Notes under the pieces: model-generated | What the model was told of the DNA's origin: nothing | The model's input: only the letters and a program-made list of their open reading frames with translations | Databases searched by the model: none | Position numbers and translations under genes: made by a program | Shown here: positions 21,689 to 29,500 of the stretch, in pieces | Position numbering within the stretch: the stretch's first letter is position 1 | Layout: each line of letters begins with the position of its first letter | Source of the DNA: CAZLCC01 sp964558365 | Lineage (GTDB): Bacteria; Patescibacteriota; Saccharimonadia; Saccharimonadales; Saccharimonadaceae | Assembly (NCBI GenBank): GCA_964558365.1 | Contig: CAZLCC010000002.1 | Location: 1 to 32,704 of the forward strand | Direction of reading: 5' to 3' | Length of the DNA stretch: 32,704 bases

Positions 21689-23119
21689 ATGCACCACCAC
21701 TCTAATTCGAAGCGTCAAATCGCTATACGGTCTTTTACTTATGGCGTAATGACTGCAGCTGTATTTGCCGCGGCAGTTTTTTGCTTATTGATCGTGCTTG
21801 GTTATCAGTTCAATCAGTCGAGTGGCAAGCTCGAACAAGGCAGTCTTTTGCAGTTTCGCAGTTTTCCAAGTGGCGCTAACATTTCAATTAATGGTCAGAT
21901 GCAAAATTTTACGACGCCAGATAAAAAGAATATTGCGGTGGGCGATCATACTATTTCTATGCAACGTGAAGGCTATAATGAATGGTCAAAAGCGATTCAT
22001 TTACGCCCCGGTGAGCTTATGTGGCTCAACTACACACGCTTTGTGCCAAAATCTGTTGTTACAGAGGAGGTAAAAGAATTTAATGCGCTTAATAATGCGC
22101 TTGCTTCACCTAATAAAAAATATTTTGCTTTGCAACAAACTCCTTCAACCAAGGTTTTTGATATATATAATCTTGAAGACGAAAAGAAGCCAAAATTAGA
22201 AACAGTTTCTCTTGCCGATGGTATTTTGCCTGAAAAAATCCAATCATCAGAAATTACAGACTGGAGTAACGATAGTAAGTATTTTCTTGTAGCATATAAC
22301 AAATCAAGTGCGCCAGAATATGTGTTAATTGACAGAACGAATCCAAAAAAAGCAGTTAATATAACAAAAAAATTAAACATTAAAATCGACGATATGCAGT
22401 TTGGTGAGGATGGTGGCAATATCTTTTTTGTCCGTAGCCAGGGTGATATTCGCAAGATTGATTTAGGTTCGGGTACGATTTCTGAGCCGCTTGTTTCTCA
22501 AGCTACTGACTTTGAGATGTATAAGTCAGACACAATTGCTTTTGGTGCGCTTAACGGTACAAAACGAGTGATTGGTCTTCATAAAAATGGCGATGAAAAA
22601 TCAAGAATTGTTCATACGCTGCCAAATACTCAGCCAGCGGTGAAGATCGTTAGCAGCAGTTATTTTGGTGATGATTACCTTGCTTTCTCGAACGGTTCTG
22701 AGGTAGAGATTATAAAAAATCCGCAAGATTCTAAAAAAATATTTGCAAGCTTTGTACTTAAATCGCCTGCTCAGTGGCTACAATTTTCAGACAATGGGCG
22801 CTTTATTGTTGCGCAGCACGCCAATGAACTAGCAACATATGATTTAGAGTATAACCAAACACAACATATCGCACTTGAAGCAAATAAAACACCAACAAAA
22901 CCGGTCGGTTGGCTTGATGGCTATCACCTTTGGGATGCATATAGCGGTCGTATCTCTATGATCGACTTTGATGGCACAAATCGCCAAATCATTACAGATG
23001 CGCTACTTGGATATGACGTGACGCTAAGTTCAAACGGAAAAAGACTCTTTAGTATTGGCCAAAATAAAGCTACAAAAAAACCTGTCTTTCAAAGTTCACA
23101 AATGGTTATTGAAGAATAG
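21689..23119 (+). CDS. PEGA-domain, beta-propeller-like extracytoplasmic membrane protein
   Basis: 476 aa. Starts MHHHSNSKRQ, a membrane helix follows at about 18-42 (MTAAVFAAAVFCLLIVLGYQ), then a PEGA domain at about 55-110 (RSFPSGANISINGQMQNFTTP, AVGDHTISMQREGYNEWSK). The remaining ~350 residues consist of repeated beta-strand units with WD40/TolB-like spacing (SNDSKYFLVAYN, GEDGGNIFFVRS, SDNGRFIVAQH, SSNGKRLFSIGQ), predicting a propeller exposed outside the membrane. PEGA domains are commonly associated with cell surface layers. No SD; extended -10 at 7 nt. It converges with the sortase gene with only 6 bp between stops, though that is packing rather than proof of a shared role. Confidence 0.82.
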   Translation: MHHHSNSKRQIAIRSFTYGVMTAAVFAAAVFCLLIVLGYQFNQSSGKLEQGSLLQFRSFPSGANISINGQMQNFTTPDKKNIAVGDHTISMQREGYNEWSKAIHLRPGELMWLNYTRFVPKSVVTEEVKEFNALNNALASPNKKYFALQQTPSTKVFDIYNLEDEKKPKLETVSLADGILPEKIQSSEITDWSNDSKYFLVAYNKSSAPEYVLIDRTNPKKAVNITKKLNIKIDDMQFGEDGGNIFFVRSQGDIRKIDLGSGTISEPLVSQATDFEMYKSDTIAFGALNGTKRVIGLHKNGDEKSRIVHTLPNTQPAVKIVSSSYFGDDYLAFSNGSEVEIIKNPQDSKKIFASFVLKSPAQWLQFSDNGRFIVAQHANELATYDLEYNQTQHIALEANKTPTKPVGWLDGYHLWDAYSGRISMIDFDGTNRQIITDALLGYDVTLSSNGKRLFSIGQNKATKKPVFQSSQMVIEE

Positions 23120-23125
23120 TATTAG

Positions 23126-24499
23126 TTACTGAAACAGACGCTGCAAGACTGTCGGCGAGTTGCCAGATATATCTTTCGGCTCCTCTTTCGGCTTTTCTGT
23201 TGCCTCAGGCTTGCTTGCTGCTGCTGGGTCTGGGCTAATTTGCTTTGCCATTACAATCAAGCGCTTTAGGGCTGTTCCTGGTGGATCACAGGTAATAAGA
23301 GTCACCATCGGAACGTCTGTATCAATAGCCAGCTTACTCACCTCTTTTGGATCGATGATCTCTTTAGAGGCCACGCTATAGGTGTAACGAATACTTTTAT
23401 AATGAATATAAAAAGTATCACCTTCGTTAAGTTGGCTCAACTGCACGAAAACAAATTTATATGCACCGTCATCAAACACATCGTTGCTTGAATGGCCCAA
23501 GATTGGCATGTTGCCTACTTGACCTGGCTTAGCATCTGCGCCAGGAATTGGATAGTCAACCACACCTTTTTTTAGTGCTTCTTGCACGGCCGGCTCATTG
23601 TAAGAGTCAACGCCAAAAACAAGTGGGGCATCAACATTAATTTTTGGAATAATAAGGCGCGGCTCAGGCCCAACTTTAACATCTGCATTTGGGTCAACCA
23701 CAATATTTTGCGCATTGATGTTGCCAGGGCTTATATATGCTTGCACCTGGGCGATTAGCAGGCGGTTAAATTGCAAGAATGTAAATACCAAGCCAACGCA
23801 AAGTGCGGTTAAAATTGGCATAAAATGGCGGCTTTTTCGCACTGCTTTAGCGCGCTCTTGTGCCTTGCTAAGCAGCTGATTGCGGATCTCATTAGTTGGC
23901 GCTTGCTCGGCTGGTTTGTCTGAAGAGATAATTGACGATACGTCATCGCCAGGCGTCGCTGTGCCCGCTGGCTTGTCTTTCATCTGTGTTAAATAGTAAC
24001 GCTCGTAATACTGCTGATAATACTGCTGCCAGGAACTGTGATAATTTTGCCACTGCTTCGCTGCAGCCGCATAGGCGGCGCTGTCATCGTGAGACCTGTC
24101 ATATACTGATGATTTTTCATCAGTATCAGTATTTTTATTCTCACTTGCCTCTTCTTTGTTTAAAGGGGCTTCATTTTGCTCAGGCTGATTGTTTGATAAT
24201 TGTTTGTCTTTCCAGCCTGATTGTGGTTGATCAAATGTATTTTCTTCTGATACTTCTTCGTGTTCTATTCGCAGTTCACCGTCTTGAGATTGCTCTTCAT
24301 CTTCGCTCTCATTACTATCCTCAGCCTCTATAGCTGCTGCCTGCGCCGCTTCTTTATTTGGCGGATCGTTTTTATACGCCTCTTCTATTTTTTGGCGTGC
24401 AAGATTAGCCGCTGCATCGCGACCTGCAACGTCATCTGTTCGCTGATTATTTAGAGCATCATCAGCATTTGCAGAATTTTGAAATGGTGTTTTAGGCAT
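23126..24499 (-). CDS. Sortase-family transpeptidase with long low-complexity cytoplasmic N-terminus
   Basis: 457 aa from ATG 24499 (an upstream in-frame TTG at 24532 lies inside a probable -10 and is rejected). Residues 1-215 are acidic low complexity, followed by a Tyr/Gln/Trp-rich tract around 160-180 (QWQNYHSSWQQYYQQYYERY). One membrane helix spans about 227-247. The sortase domain follows: LIIPKINVDAPLV, catalytic His336 (ILGHSSN), Cys404 (VTLITCDPP) and Arg413 (LKRLIV). A Pro/Lys/Glu-rich C-terminal tail ends the protein. Sortases join surface proteins to the envelope or to each other via an LPXTG-like signal; no such substrate is seen here. The 215-residue cytoplasmic extension is far longer than in typical sortases. 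Confidence 0.92.
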   Translation of the reverse strand: MPKTPFQNSANADDALNNQRTDDVAGRDAAANLARQKIEEAYKNDPPNKEAAQAAAIEAEDSNESEDEEQSQDGELRIEHEEVSEENTFDQPQSGWKDKQLSNNQPEQNEAPLNKEEASENKNTDTDEKSSVYDRSHDDSAAYAAAAKQWQNYHSSWQQYYQQYYERYYLTQMKDKPAGTATPGDDVSSIISSDKPAEQAPTNEIRNQLLSKAQERAKAVRKSRHFMPILTALCVGLVFTFLQFNRLLIAQVQAYISPGNINAQNIVVDPNADVKVGPEPRLIIPKINVDAPLVFGVDSYNEPAVQEALKKGVVDYPIPGADAKPGQVGNMPILGHSSNDVFDDGAYKFVFVQLSQLNEGDTFYIHYKSIRYTYSVASKEIIDPKEVSKLAIDTDVPMVTLITCDPPGTALKRLIVMAKQISPDPAAASKPEATEKPKEEPKDISGNSPTVLQRLFQ

Positions 24500-24524
24500 A
24501 AAAATAGATTCCCACTTGCTTTTA

Positions 24525-24534
24525 TTGTACAATT
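24525..24534. promoter_or_regulatory. Palindromic -10 shared by tRNA-Leu and sortase (possible)
   Basis: ATTGTACAAT reads TACAAT on both strands. It would give a tRNA-Leu precursor with a leader of about 30 nt and a sortase mRNA with a leader of about 20 nt. No clear -35 in either direction. Confidence 0.35.
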
Positions 24535-24568
24535 TCTAAGAAGTGATTGCTAGATTGCTTATAATTTA

Positions 24569-24655
24569 GGGCGAGTGGCGGAATTGGTAGACGCGCGGGA
24601 CTCAAAATCCCGTTCCTTCACCGGAGTGAGAGTTCGATTCTCTCCTCGCCCACCA
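24569..24655 (+). tRNA. tRNA-Leu (CAA)
   Basis: 87 nt. Acceptor GGGCGAG/CTCGCCC, D-arm with GGCGGAATTGGTAGACGC typical of Leu, anticodon stem CGGGA/TCCCG with loop CTCAAAA giving CAA, long variable arm, T-arm GAGAG-TTCGATT-CTCTC, discriminator A, encoded CCA (24653-24655). It reads TTG. Confidence 0.96.
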
Positions 24656-24665
24656 GATTACTGAT

Positions 24666-25319
24666 TTAACTCATGTAATTTTCTGTATCAATCTTAGCTA
24701 GTTTTAAAATATCAGCACACTCCATTTGCGTTAGCTCCACTACTGTTTTTCCAGAGTTCTTAATTGCTTCGTCAATAATGTATGTACCAGCTTTATAGGC
24801 AATCCAACGACGCCCATCTGGGTGGCTAAAGGTGTATTTCTCCCATACAATCGCATCATTTTTATCTATAATTTCTTGTACCCAGTCAGCGACGTTATCA
24901 GGATATTCACCGTATGGTGGCTTGCTGCCTCCGTAGTCTCGCTCAAAAACTGTTGCTAGACCTTCCAATATACAGTGGTCGAGAAACTTAACATGAAAAA
25001 TCGGAATATTAAATCTAGCTGCATGATTCATTTCATGAAAAATGGTTGCTTTGATATTACCTAAGATGATTTTTAAACCCTTATCATCAAGGGTCGGATT
25101 GAAGGCAAGCTCAACAAATTCACTGTTGTATGCGCGCCCATTGTCTTGAGTCTCGGGGATTAAGCTATATTCACGGGGTTGCACAAAGAAATTGATATGC
25201 TTTGACCCAAACGGCAATAGCTTACTAACCTCCTTGTGCGCTGTTTCAATTTCAGCAATGTACTTTTTCTTAAAGCCAGGATCGATTTTATACGCAGATT
25301 CAGCAAAGTGTATCTTCAT
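24666..25319 (-). CDS. Predicted Zn metallopeptidase, DUF2268/YjaZ-like
   Basis: 217 aa, no signal peptide. The HExxH motif is HEMNH at residues 95-99 (ATIFHEMNHAARFN), with a downstream glutamate candidate third ligand at about 119 in CILEGLATVFERD, the arrangement of the DUF2268 predicted Zn-dependent proteases. The surrounding NPTLD and GRAYNSEFVELAFNP regions also fit that family. The gene follows the PD-(D/E)XK-like gene by 3 nt but has its own extended -10 TGtTATAAT (25337-25329) 9 nt before the ATG, inside the upstream gene's end. Substrate unknown. Its adjacency to a nuclease-like protein makes a regulatory cleavage role conceivable, as inference only. Confidence 0.72.
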   Translation of the reverse strand: MKIHFAESAYKIDPGFKKKYIAEIETAHKEVSKLLPFGSKHINFFVQPREYSLIPETQDNGRAYNSEFVELAFNPTLDDKGLKIILGNIKATIFHEMNHAARFNIPIFHVKFLDHCILEGLATVFERDYGGSKPPYGEYPDNVADWVQEIIDKNDAIVWEKYTFSHPDGRRWIAYKAGTYIIDEAIKNSGKTVVELTQMECADILKLAKIDTENYMS

Positions 25320-25322
25320 TTG

Positions 25323-26102
25323 TTACAGATTATAACAGCTTAGTTTTCCAAGCTGCATTTTTCGTTTATATTCTTGTTCGGTTTGCGATATTTCTTCAAT
25401 TATATTTTCGAAAATAGTATTCATCAGTTCGTCATTTCTATTTGCAGTGCCGTGTCGCTCTTCCGTAAGCTTTTCTTGGACCTCTCTTAAAGAGGCTCCC
25501 GCTCTCGCGCAAACATTTTCTGCGCCAATAAGTGCTATATGATCGTGATAATATTTGCGATGGTCGCCTCGAACCTTCGTTTTTACTTGCACAGGAATCG
25601 CCTCGTAAGGTGAATAAATTGAGAAAACAGCTAAATCATGTGCTTGTCGGCCATTTTTAAAATCATCTTTTATATCTGCAGGAACGGCAATAATATTTTC
25701 ATTTTTTATAAAATTTCGTGAAAAGAGTGCCTGAATGGTTAGCTCAGACGCTTGCCCTACAAGATTTTCTTGGTTTAAGCGGTCAGACTTATCCAAACTC
25801 GACATCAATATGCCGTCATATGTTTTTAGCTCATTTAAAGTTTTTGTAAGTAAATCAACAATTGCGTAGTGAGCTTTTCTTGCGTCGTTTAGCACATCAA
25901 TATCAAATGCCGTGCCCTCCTCGACTTTCTGTCTCATCTCAGTTATGTACGATGCTGGAATTTTAGCCTGAGCATAACGAGAGCCGCTTCTTTCGTAAAG
26001 CGCTCTTGCCTCATCGCCGCGCCCTTCTGCCATTAGCTCATCGGCGCGATTTTCATTCTGTCGTGCACTTCGCTTTCTAATTTTTTCTCGTAATGAGAGC
26101 AT
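25323..26102 (-). CDS. PD-(D/E)XK nuclease-like protein
   Basis: 259 aa, soluble. Residues 1-60 are helical and basic (IRKRSARQNENRADELMAEG; the GRGDEARALYERSG stretch resembles a TPR-like helix pair). The core shows a restriction-endonuclease-like motif set: Glu120 in LVGQASELTIQALF, Asp156 in AHDLAVFSIYSP, and Gln172-x-Lys174 in IPVQVKTKVRG, in the order and spacing of E...D...QxK. This suggests an Mg-dependent nuclease or a nucleic-acid-binding relic. The C-terminal region is helical. Start ATG 26102 with TATAAT (26114-26109) 6 nt upstream and no SD. The fold call rests on motifs only; an inactive homolog or an unrelated family is possible. Confidence 0.55.
   Translation of the reverse strand: MLSLREKIRKRSARQNENRADELMAEGRGDEARALYERSGSRYAQAKIPASYITEMRQKVEEGTAFDIDVLNDARKAHYAIVDLLTKTLNELKTYDGILMSSLDKSDRLNQENLVGQASELTIQALFSRNFIKNENIIAVPADIKDDFKNGRQAHDLAVFSIYSPYEAIPVQVKTKVRGDHRKYYHDHIALIGAENVCARAGASLREVQEKLTEERHGTANRNDELMNTIFENIIEEISQTEQEYKRKMQLGKLSCYNL
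25329..25337 (-). promoter_or_regulatory. Extended -10 of the metallopeptidase gene
   Basis: TGtTATAAT, 9 nt before the ATG at 25319; lies in the last codons of the upstream gene. Confidence 0.6.
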
Positions 26103-26108
26103 TTTATT

Positions 26109-26114
26109 ATTATA
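26109..26114 (-). promoter_or_regulatory. -10 of the PD-(D/E)XK-like gene (leaderless)
   Basis: TATAAT, 6 nt before the ATG at 26102. Confidence 0.55.
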
Positions 26115-26138
26115 TAATAATTATTCTATAAATACAAT

Positions 26139-26939
26139 TTACTCTGCAATAATACTCGCTGTTATGGCTTCGAATGGGTTTTTAGGATTCCATAGCCAAT
26201 AGCAGGCGGCTTTTGTGGCGACAGAACCGCGCCATATTGCCATCGGGTTATTCCAGGGCGTTGAGCTTACTTCTCCGCCGCTTGCAACCAGCAAGTTATC
26301 ATTATGCATCACCATAATATTTGCAGGATATGTGATAGTAAATTTATGCAATGCTTCAACCAAGCTGGTAATCTGCATGCTAAAAGTAAGCAATTTTGGA
26401 TAGTAAACCGCCTGAAATAGCTTTTGAAGTTGAGCGAAAGAAAGCACCAAAAGTGTATTTTCTCTTGCGATAATTTCGTTTGAGTTTTGGCGAAGTAAAT
26501 CAATAACGTCTCGGGCAATGACAACTGGACTGTCGGTTTTTTGAAGGAGATTTTCATATGCCATGGCGGTTTCAGAATTTTTGCCAGAATCGCCAATTAA
26601 AAGTAGCATATTTGCCCATTCTGCGGCAGCAAATAAATCAGCACCTCCCTCTTTTGATATCCCGCCAGAAGGATTTGAGGGAATAAAAACGGTATCGGTA
26701 ATAGTAGTCGGAATTGATTTTTTTAAAACATCGGGCAATATAACGCGGCATTCTCCGGCGCCAATTTTTAGTGCTTCGCTATAATTTTCGGCAATTGCGG
26801 CAAAACCAAGCTTGTTGCCACCTAATATCGCCATTCTTCCAGCTCGAGAGCGTTGCTCTGGCTTGTTCCAGGCGATATCGGTAAACAGAGGCTTTTCTAG
26901 GGTCTGTTTATGCCAATAGTTAAATTGAGCGTTATTCAT
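26139..26939 (-). CDS. NnrD/YjeF-C-like (ADP-dependent NAD(P)HX dehydratase family) protein, divergent
   Basis: 266 aa from ATG 26939, overlapping the NUDIX gene by 8 nt (another in-frame ATG at 26954 would overlap more). The ribokinase-like NnrD fold is suggested by RAGRMAILGGNKLGFAAIAEN, then EALKIGAGECRVILPDVLKK (family pattern GG...A...AL-x-x-GAG-x-v-x-v), MLLLIGDSGKNSETA in place of the usual GPGLG segment, and SPVVIARDVIDLL in place of PLVLDADALNLL. The C-terminal GSGD/GTGD phosphate-binding motif is replaced (ASGGEVSSTPWNNPMA). The catalytic residues thus look eroded, so it may be non-catalytic or act on another ligand. The active family dehydrates damaged NAD(P)H hydrate. It is third in the xthA operon. 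Confidence 0.55.
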   Translation of the reverse strand: MNNAQFNYWHKQTLEKPLFTDIAWNKPEQRSRAGRMAILGGNKLGFAAIAENYSEALKIGAGECRVILPDVLKKSIPTTITDTVFIPSNPSGGISKEGGADLFAAAEWANMLLLIGDSGKNSETAMAYENLLQKTDSPVVIARDVIDLLRQNSNEIIARENTLLVLSFAQLQKLFQAVYYPKLLTFSMQITSLVEALHKFTITYPANIMVMHNDNLLVASGGEVSSTPWNNPMAIWRGSVATKAACYWLWNPKNPFEAITASIIAE

Positions 26940-27417
26940 GCGGCAATGTTTCAACTTCTTTTACATCATGGGTGAGCATATTGTCGTTTTCATCAAACGT
27001 AAATTTGCAAAACACCTTTCTCCCCTCGAGCACCTGTGGTAGCCAATATTCATCGTCTTGCCACATGTTTTCATAAGGAATCTCAGAAAGCTTAAACCAC
27101 TCAGGTTTCATTTCTTCGGTCTCGGTTGGCTCGCCCTCCCACTCATAGCAAAGATAGGCATGAACGTACATATTCCAGTTTGAGCTGTCATCATTCTTGC
27201 CAATAAAATCGTGCTCGGCGACTTTTTGGTATTTTTTTGGCGTTACTTCAATCTCTTCTTGGCATTCACGAACCAAAGCCTGTTCAATCGTCTCGCCTGG
27301 GTCAAGCTTGCCGCCAACACCATTAAAACGATTTGCCCCAAAGCCACGTTTTTTCATGGCAAGCAAAATCTGATCATCTTTTCTTAAAAATAAGAGAGTG
27401 CAAACTTTTATATTCAT
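26932..27417 (-). CDS. MTH1-like NUDIX hydrolase (probable 8-oxo-dGTP diphosphatase)
   Basis: 161 aa. NUDIX box GKLDPGETIEQALVRECQEE (consensus G-x5-E-x7-REUxEE, with Glu in place of the later Gly). The preceding KKRGFGANRFNGVGGK closely resembles eukaryotic MTH1/NUDT1 (KKRGFGAGRWNGFGGK), which hydrolyses oxidised purine dNTPs. MTH1-like features continue with WNMYVHAYLCYEWEGEPTET, ETEEMKPEWF and YENMWQDDEYWLP. The ATG directly abuts the xthA stop (TAGATG), so it is co-translated with the AP endonuclease. Together they form a two-step defence against oxidised nucleotides: sanitising the pool and repairing DNA. Substrate is inferred from similarity. Confidence 0.88.
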   Translation of the reverse strand: MNIKVCTLLFLRKDDQILLAMKKRGFGANRFNGVGGKLDPGETIEQALVRECQEEIEVTPKKYQKVAEHDFIGKNDDSSNWNMYVHAYLCYEWEGEPTETEEMKPEWFKLSEIPYENMWQDDEYWLPQVLEGRKVFCKFTFDENDNMLTHDVKEVETLPHE

Positions 27418-28215
27418 CTAAACCTCTAGTTCAACACTAACTGGGCAATGGTCTGAACCCATGACATCGGCGTGAATTTTGGCGTTTTTTACTTTATCTT
27501 TTAATGCGCTAGAAACTAAGAAATAATCAATTCTCCACCCAACATTTCTTGCTCGGGCGTTTGCCCAATGCGTCCACCAGGTGTAATGTCCGTTTCCTTC
27601 GGTAAATATGCGAAATGTATCAATGAATCCTGCGTCAAGAAAATTTTGAAAACCTTCACGCTCTTCATCTGTAAAGCCGTGTTTGCCAACATTTGGCTTT
27701 GGATTAGCAAGGTCATCTTCGGTGTGCGCAACGTTTAAGTCGCCGCAGAAAACAACTGGCTTTGTTTTCTCTAGCTCTTTGCAGTGTTCTAGAAAGGCAG
27801 GATCCCACTGTCGGTGGCGCAGTCCAACCCGCGAAAGATCTCCTTTGCTGTTTGGCGTATACACCGTGACAACATAAAAATTTTCATATTCAGCCGTAAT
27901 AATCCGCCCTTCTTTCACTGGGTCGCCATATTTATCGGCAACGAGTCCATATTTTTTGGCAATATCATCAGTGAGGTTATTCGCAATGCTAATTGGCTTT
28001 GTTTTAGTAAAAATTGCTGTGCCAGAGTAGCCCTTTTTTTCGGCGCTATTCCAATATTCTTCATAATCTGGCAGGTCAATTTCTGCCTGACCTTGCTGCG
28101 CTTTGGTTTCTTGCAAGCACAAAATATCTGGCTGATGCTGCTGAACAAACGGCACAAAAGCGTCCTTTTTTATGACCGCCCGAATTCCGTTTACATTCCA
28201 AGAATAAATTTTCAT
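27418..28215 (-). CDS. xthA: Exodeoxyribonuclease III / AP endonuclease
   Basis: 265 aa. EEP-family enzyme cutting 5' of abasic sites and degrading 3' ends. Motifs in order: MKIYSWNVNGIRA, LCLQETKAQ (Glu36, metal), YSGTAIFTK, VVTVYTPNS, FCGDLNVAHTEDDLANPK (Asp/Asn), NVGWRIDYFLVS and GSDHCPVSVEL (catalytic Asp-His). Length is typical of XthA/ExoA. The TATAAT -10 (28228-28223) is exactly 7 nt before the ATG, so transcription should begin on the start codon; no SD. First gene of the xthA-NUDIX-NnrD-like operon and divergent from pyrH with 48 bp between the starts. Confidence 0.95.
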   Translation of the reverse strand: MKIYSWNVNGIRAVIKKDAFVPFVQQHQPDILCLQETKAQQGQAEIDLPDYEEYWNSAEKKGYSGTAIFTKTKPISIANNLTDDIAKKYGLVADKYGDPVKEGRIITAEYENFYVVTVYTPNSKGDLSRVGLRHRQWDPAFLEHCKELEKTKPVVFCGDLNVAHTEDDLANPKPNVGKHGFTDEEREGFQNFLDAGFIDTFRIFTEGNGHYTWWTHWANARARNVGWRIDYFLVSSALKDKVKNAKIHADVMGSDHCPVSVELEV

Positions 28216-28222
28216 TACTTTA

Positions 28223-28228
28223 ATTATA
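28223..28228 (-). promoter_or_regulatory. -10 of xthA operon (leaderless)
   Basis: TATAAT, exactly 7 nt before the ATG at 28215. Confidence 0.65.
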
Positions 28229-28245
28229 GCGCGAATCTATTAATC

Positions 28246-28254
28246 TGCTATGCT
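28246..28254 (+). promoter_or_regulatory. Extended -10 of pyrH (leaderless)
   Basis: TGcTATGCT, 9 nt before the ATG at 28264. Shares the 48-bp divergent region with the xthA promoter. Confidence 0.6.
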
Positions 28255-28263
28255 AGTTGAGAT

Positions 28264-28974
28264 ATGAATCCACACAAACGTGTTCTTTTGAAGCTTTCGG
28301 GTGAGCAGTTGGCGAATAAACAAGGAACGGGCATTGACCCAGAGTTTGTGGGTTGGCTTGCGGGTGAAATTAAAAAAGTCACAGAGGCTAACATTCAGGT
28401 GGTGATTATGGTTGGTGGTGGCAACTTCCTTCGTGGAGCAACATTTGCTGGCGGTGGCATTGAGCGCTCAACGGCAGATTATATGGGAATGCTGGCGACG
28501 ATTATGAATGGAATGGCACTGATGGACATGATTGAAAGTCACGGTCAACCAACACGTCTTCAAACTAACTTGCGCATTCAGCAAGTTGCCGAGCCATTTA
28601 TCCGGCGTCGCGCGTTGCGCCATCTTGAAAAAGGTCGTGTGGTGATTATTGGCGGTGGTATTGGAAAGCCATATCTCACCACCGATACAGCGGCAACCTC
28701 TATAGCACTAGAGCTTGATTGTGATGTGATTTTAAAAGCCACAAAAGTTGATGGAATTTATGATAAAGATCCAAACAAACATGATGATGCGAAGAAATTT
28801 GAGACACTTACCTTTCAGCACGCGGTTGAAAATGATGCAATTAAGGTGATGGATAAAGCGGCGCTAGGGCTTGCTATGGAGCAAAATGTGCCTGTTATTG
28901 TGTTTGATTTAATGAAAGATGACAACATCCTAAAAGCTGCAAGTGGCGAAAAAATAGGCACGAAAGTGAGCTAG
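28264..28974 (+). CDS. pyrH: UMP kinase
   Basis: 236 aa, amino-acid-kinase fold; phosphorylates UMP to UDP and is hexameric in bacteria. Motifs: RVLLKLSGEQLA, VVIMVGGGNFLRG, ADYMGMLATIMNGMAL (the PyrH signature), EPFIRRRALRHLEKGRVVIIGGGIGKPYLTTDTAA, LDCDVILKATKVDGIYDKDP, and near the end PVIVFDL. Length normal. No SD; extended -10 at 9 nt. Often near frr and tsf in other bacteria, but here it faces smpB, and their stop codons overlap in a CTAG palindrome. Confidence 0.97.
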   Translation: MNPHKRVLLKLSGEQLANKQGTGIDPEFVGWLAGEIKKVTEANIQVVIMVGGGNFLRGATFAGGGIERSTADYMGMLATIMNGMALMDMIESHGQPTRLQTNLRIQQVAEPFIRRRALRHLEKGRVVIIGGGIGKPYLTTDTAATSIALELDCDVILKATKVDGIYDKDPNKHDDAKKFETLTFQHAVENDAIKVMDKAALGLAMEQNVPVIVFDLMKDDNILKAASGEKIGTKVS

Positions 28975-29438
28975 TATTTTTTAAGGGTTCTTTGCGTGTC
29001 GCGGTCTTGGTCGCGGCGTTTGATGGTTTGGCGCTTGTCGTAGCGCTTTTTTCCTTTTCCAAGAGCGATAACGAGTTTGATATGTCTTCCTTGAGTTAAT
29101 AACCTTAATGGAATAATGGTTAACCCTTGTTTTTTGCGCGCGATAAGCTCATCGATTTGCTTGCGGTGTGCAAGGAGTTTGCGCGGGCTGGTGTCTACAC
29201 TCCTCTCGCCTTTTTGCTTTTGTTCGCTTGGCTTTACGCTAAAACTAGCATTTGTAAGCCAAAGCTCGTTATCTTTTATGGTGGCGTATGAGCCTTTTAA
29301 TTGCACATGGCTATCGCGCGCAGCACGAACTTCACGACCATTAAGAACAATACCAACCGTGAGTTCATCGCCCAGTTCGTAGTCGAATTTGGCGCGGCGG
29401 TTGGTGATTGCTTTTGGTTGCGGTGATTTTTTAGCCAT
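28971..29438 (-). CDS. smpB: SsrA-binding protein
   Basis: 155 aa from MAKKSPQP. A longer frame to 29480 exists but would cross the -10 and the neighbouring terminator, so it is rejected. SmpB binds tmRNA and delivers it to stalled ribosomes. Family motifs: ITNRRAKFDYEL, VLNGREVRAARDSHVQLKGSYA, ELWLTNASFSVKP, RKLLAHRKQIDEL, GLTIIPLRLLTQGRHIKLVIALGKGKKRYDKR, and a basic C-terminal tail. Its partner ssrA was not found in this window. TGtTACAAT (29457-29449) lies 10 nt before the ATG, giving a leader of 3-4 nt. Convergent with pyrH, overlapping by 4 nt. Confidence 0.96.
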   Translation of the reverse strand: MAKKSPQPKAITNRRAKFDYELGDELTVGIVLNGREVRAARDSHVQLKGSYATIKDNELWLTNASFSVKPSEQKQKGERSVDTSPRKLLAHRKQIDELIARKKQGLTIIPLRLLTQGRHIKLVIALGKGKKRYDKRQTIKRRDQDRDTQRTLKKY

Positions 29439-29448
29439 AATCTTATTT

Positions 29449-29457
29449 ATTGTAACA
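29449..29457 (-). promoter_or_regulatory. Extended -10 of smpB
   Basis: TGtTACAAT, 10 nt before the ATG at 29438. Confidence 0.6.
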
Positions 29458-29462
29458 CTAGT

Positions 29463-29497
29463 TAATAAAGAAAAAGGCACCCCGTCTTGGGGTGCCT
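29463..29497 (-). terminator. Terminator of the 97-aa gene
   Basis: Perfect 9-bp stem AGGCACCCC (29475-29483) with GGGGTGCCT (29489-29497), followed on the minus strand by TTTTTCTTTATT. Begins 3 nt past the stop codon. Confidence 0.88.
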
Positions 29498-29500
29498 GTG

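Noticed and set aside
24500..24532. TTG start for the sortase
   Set aside because: Lies within the probable -10 TACAAT; the next ATG gives a normal N-terminus.
29439..29480. Longer smpB start (MPFSLLTSVTINKI...)
   Set aside because: It would include the -10 box and a neighbouring gene's terminator tail, and MAKKSPQP fits the family start.
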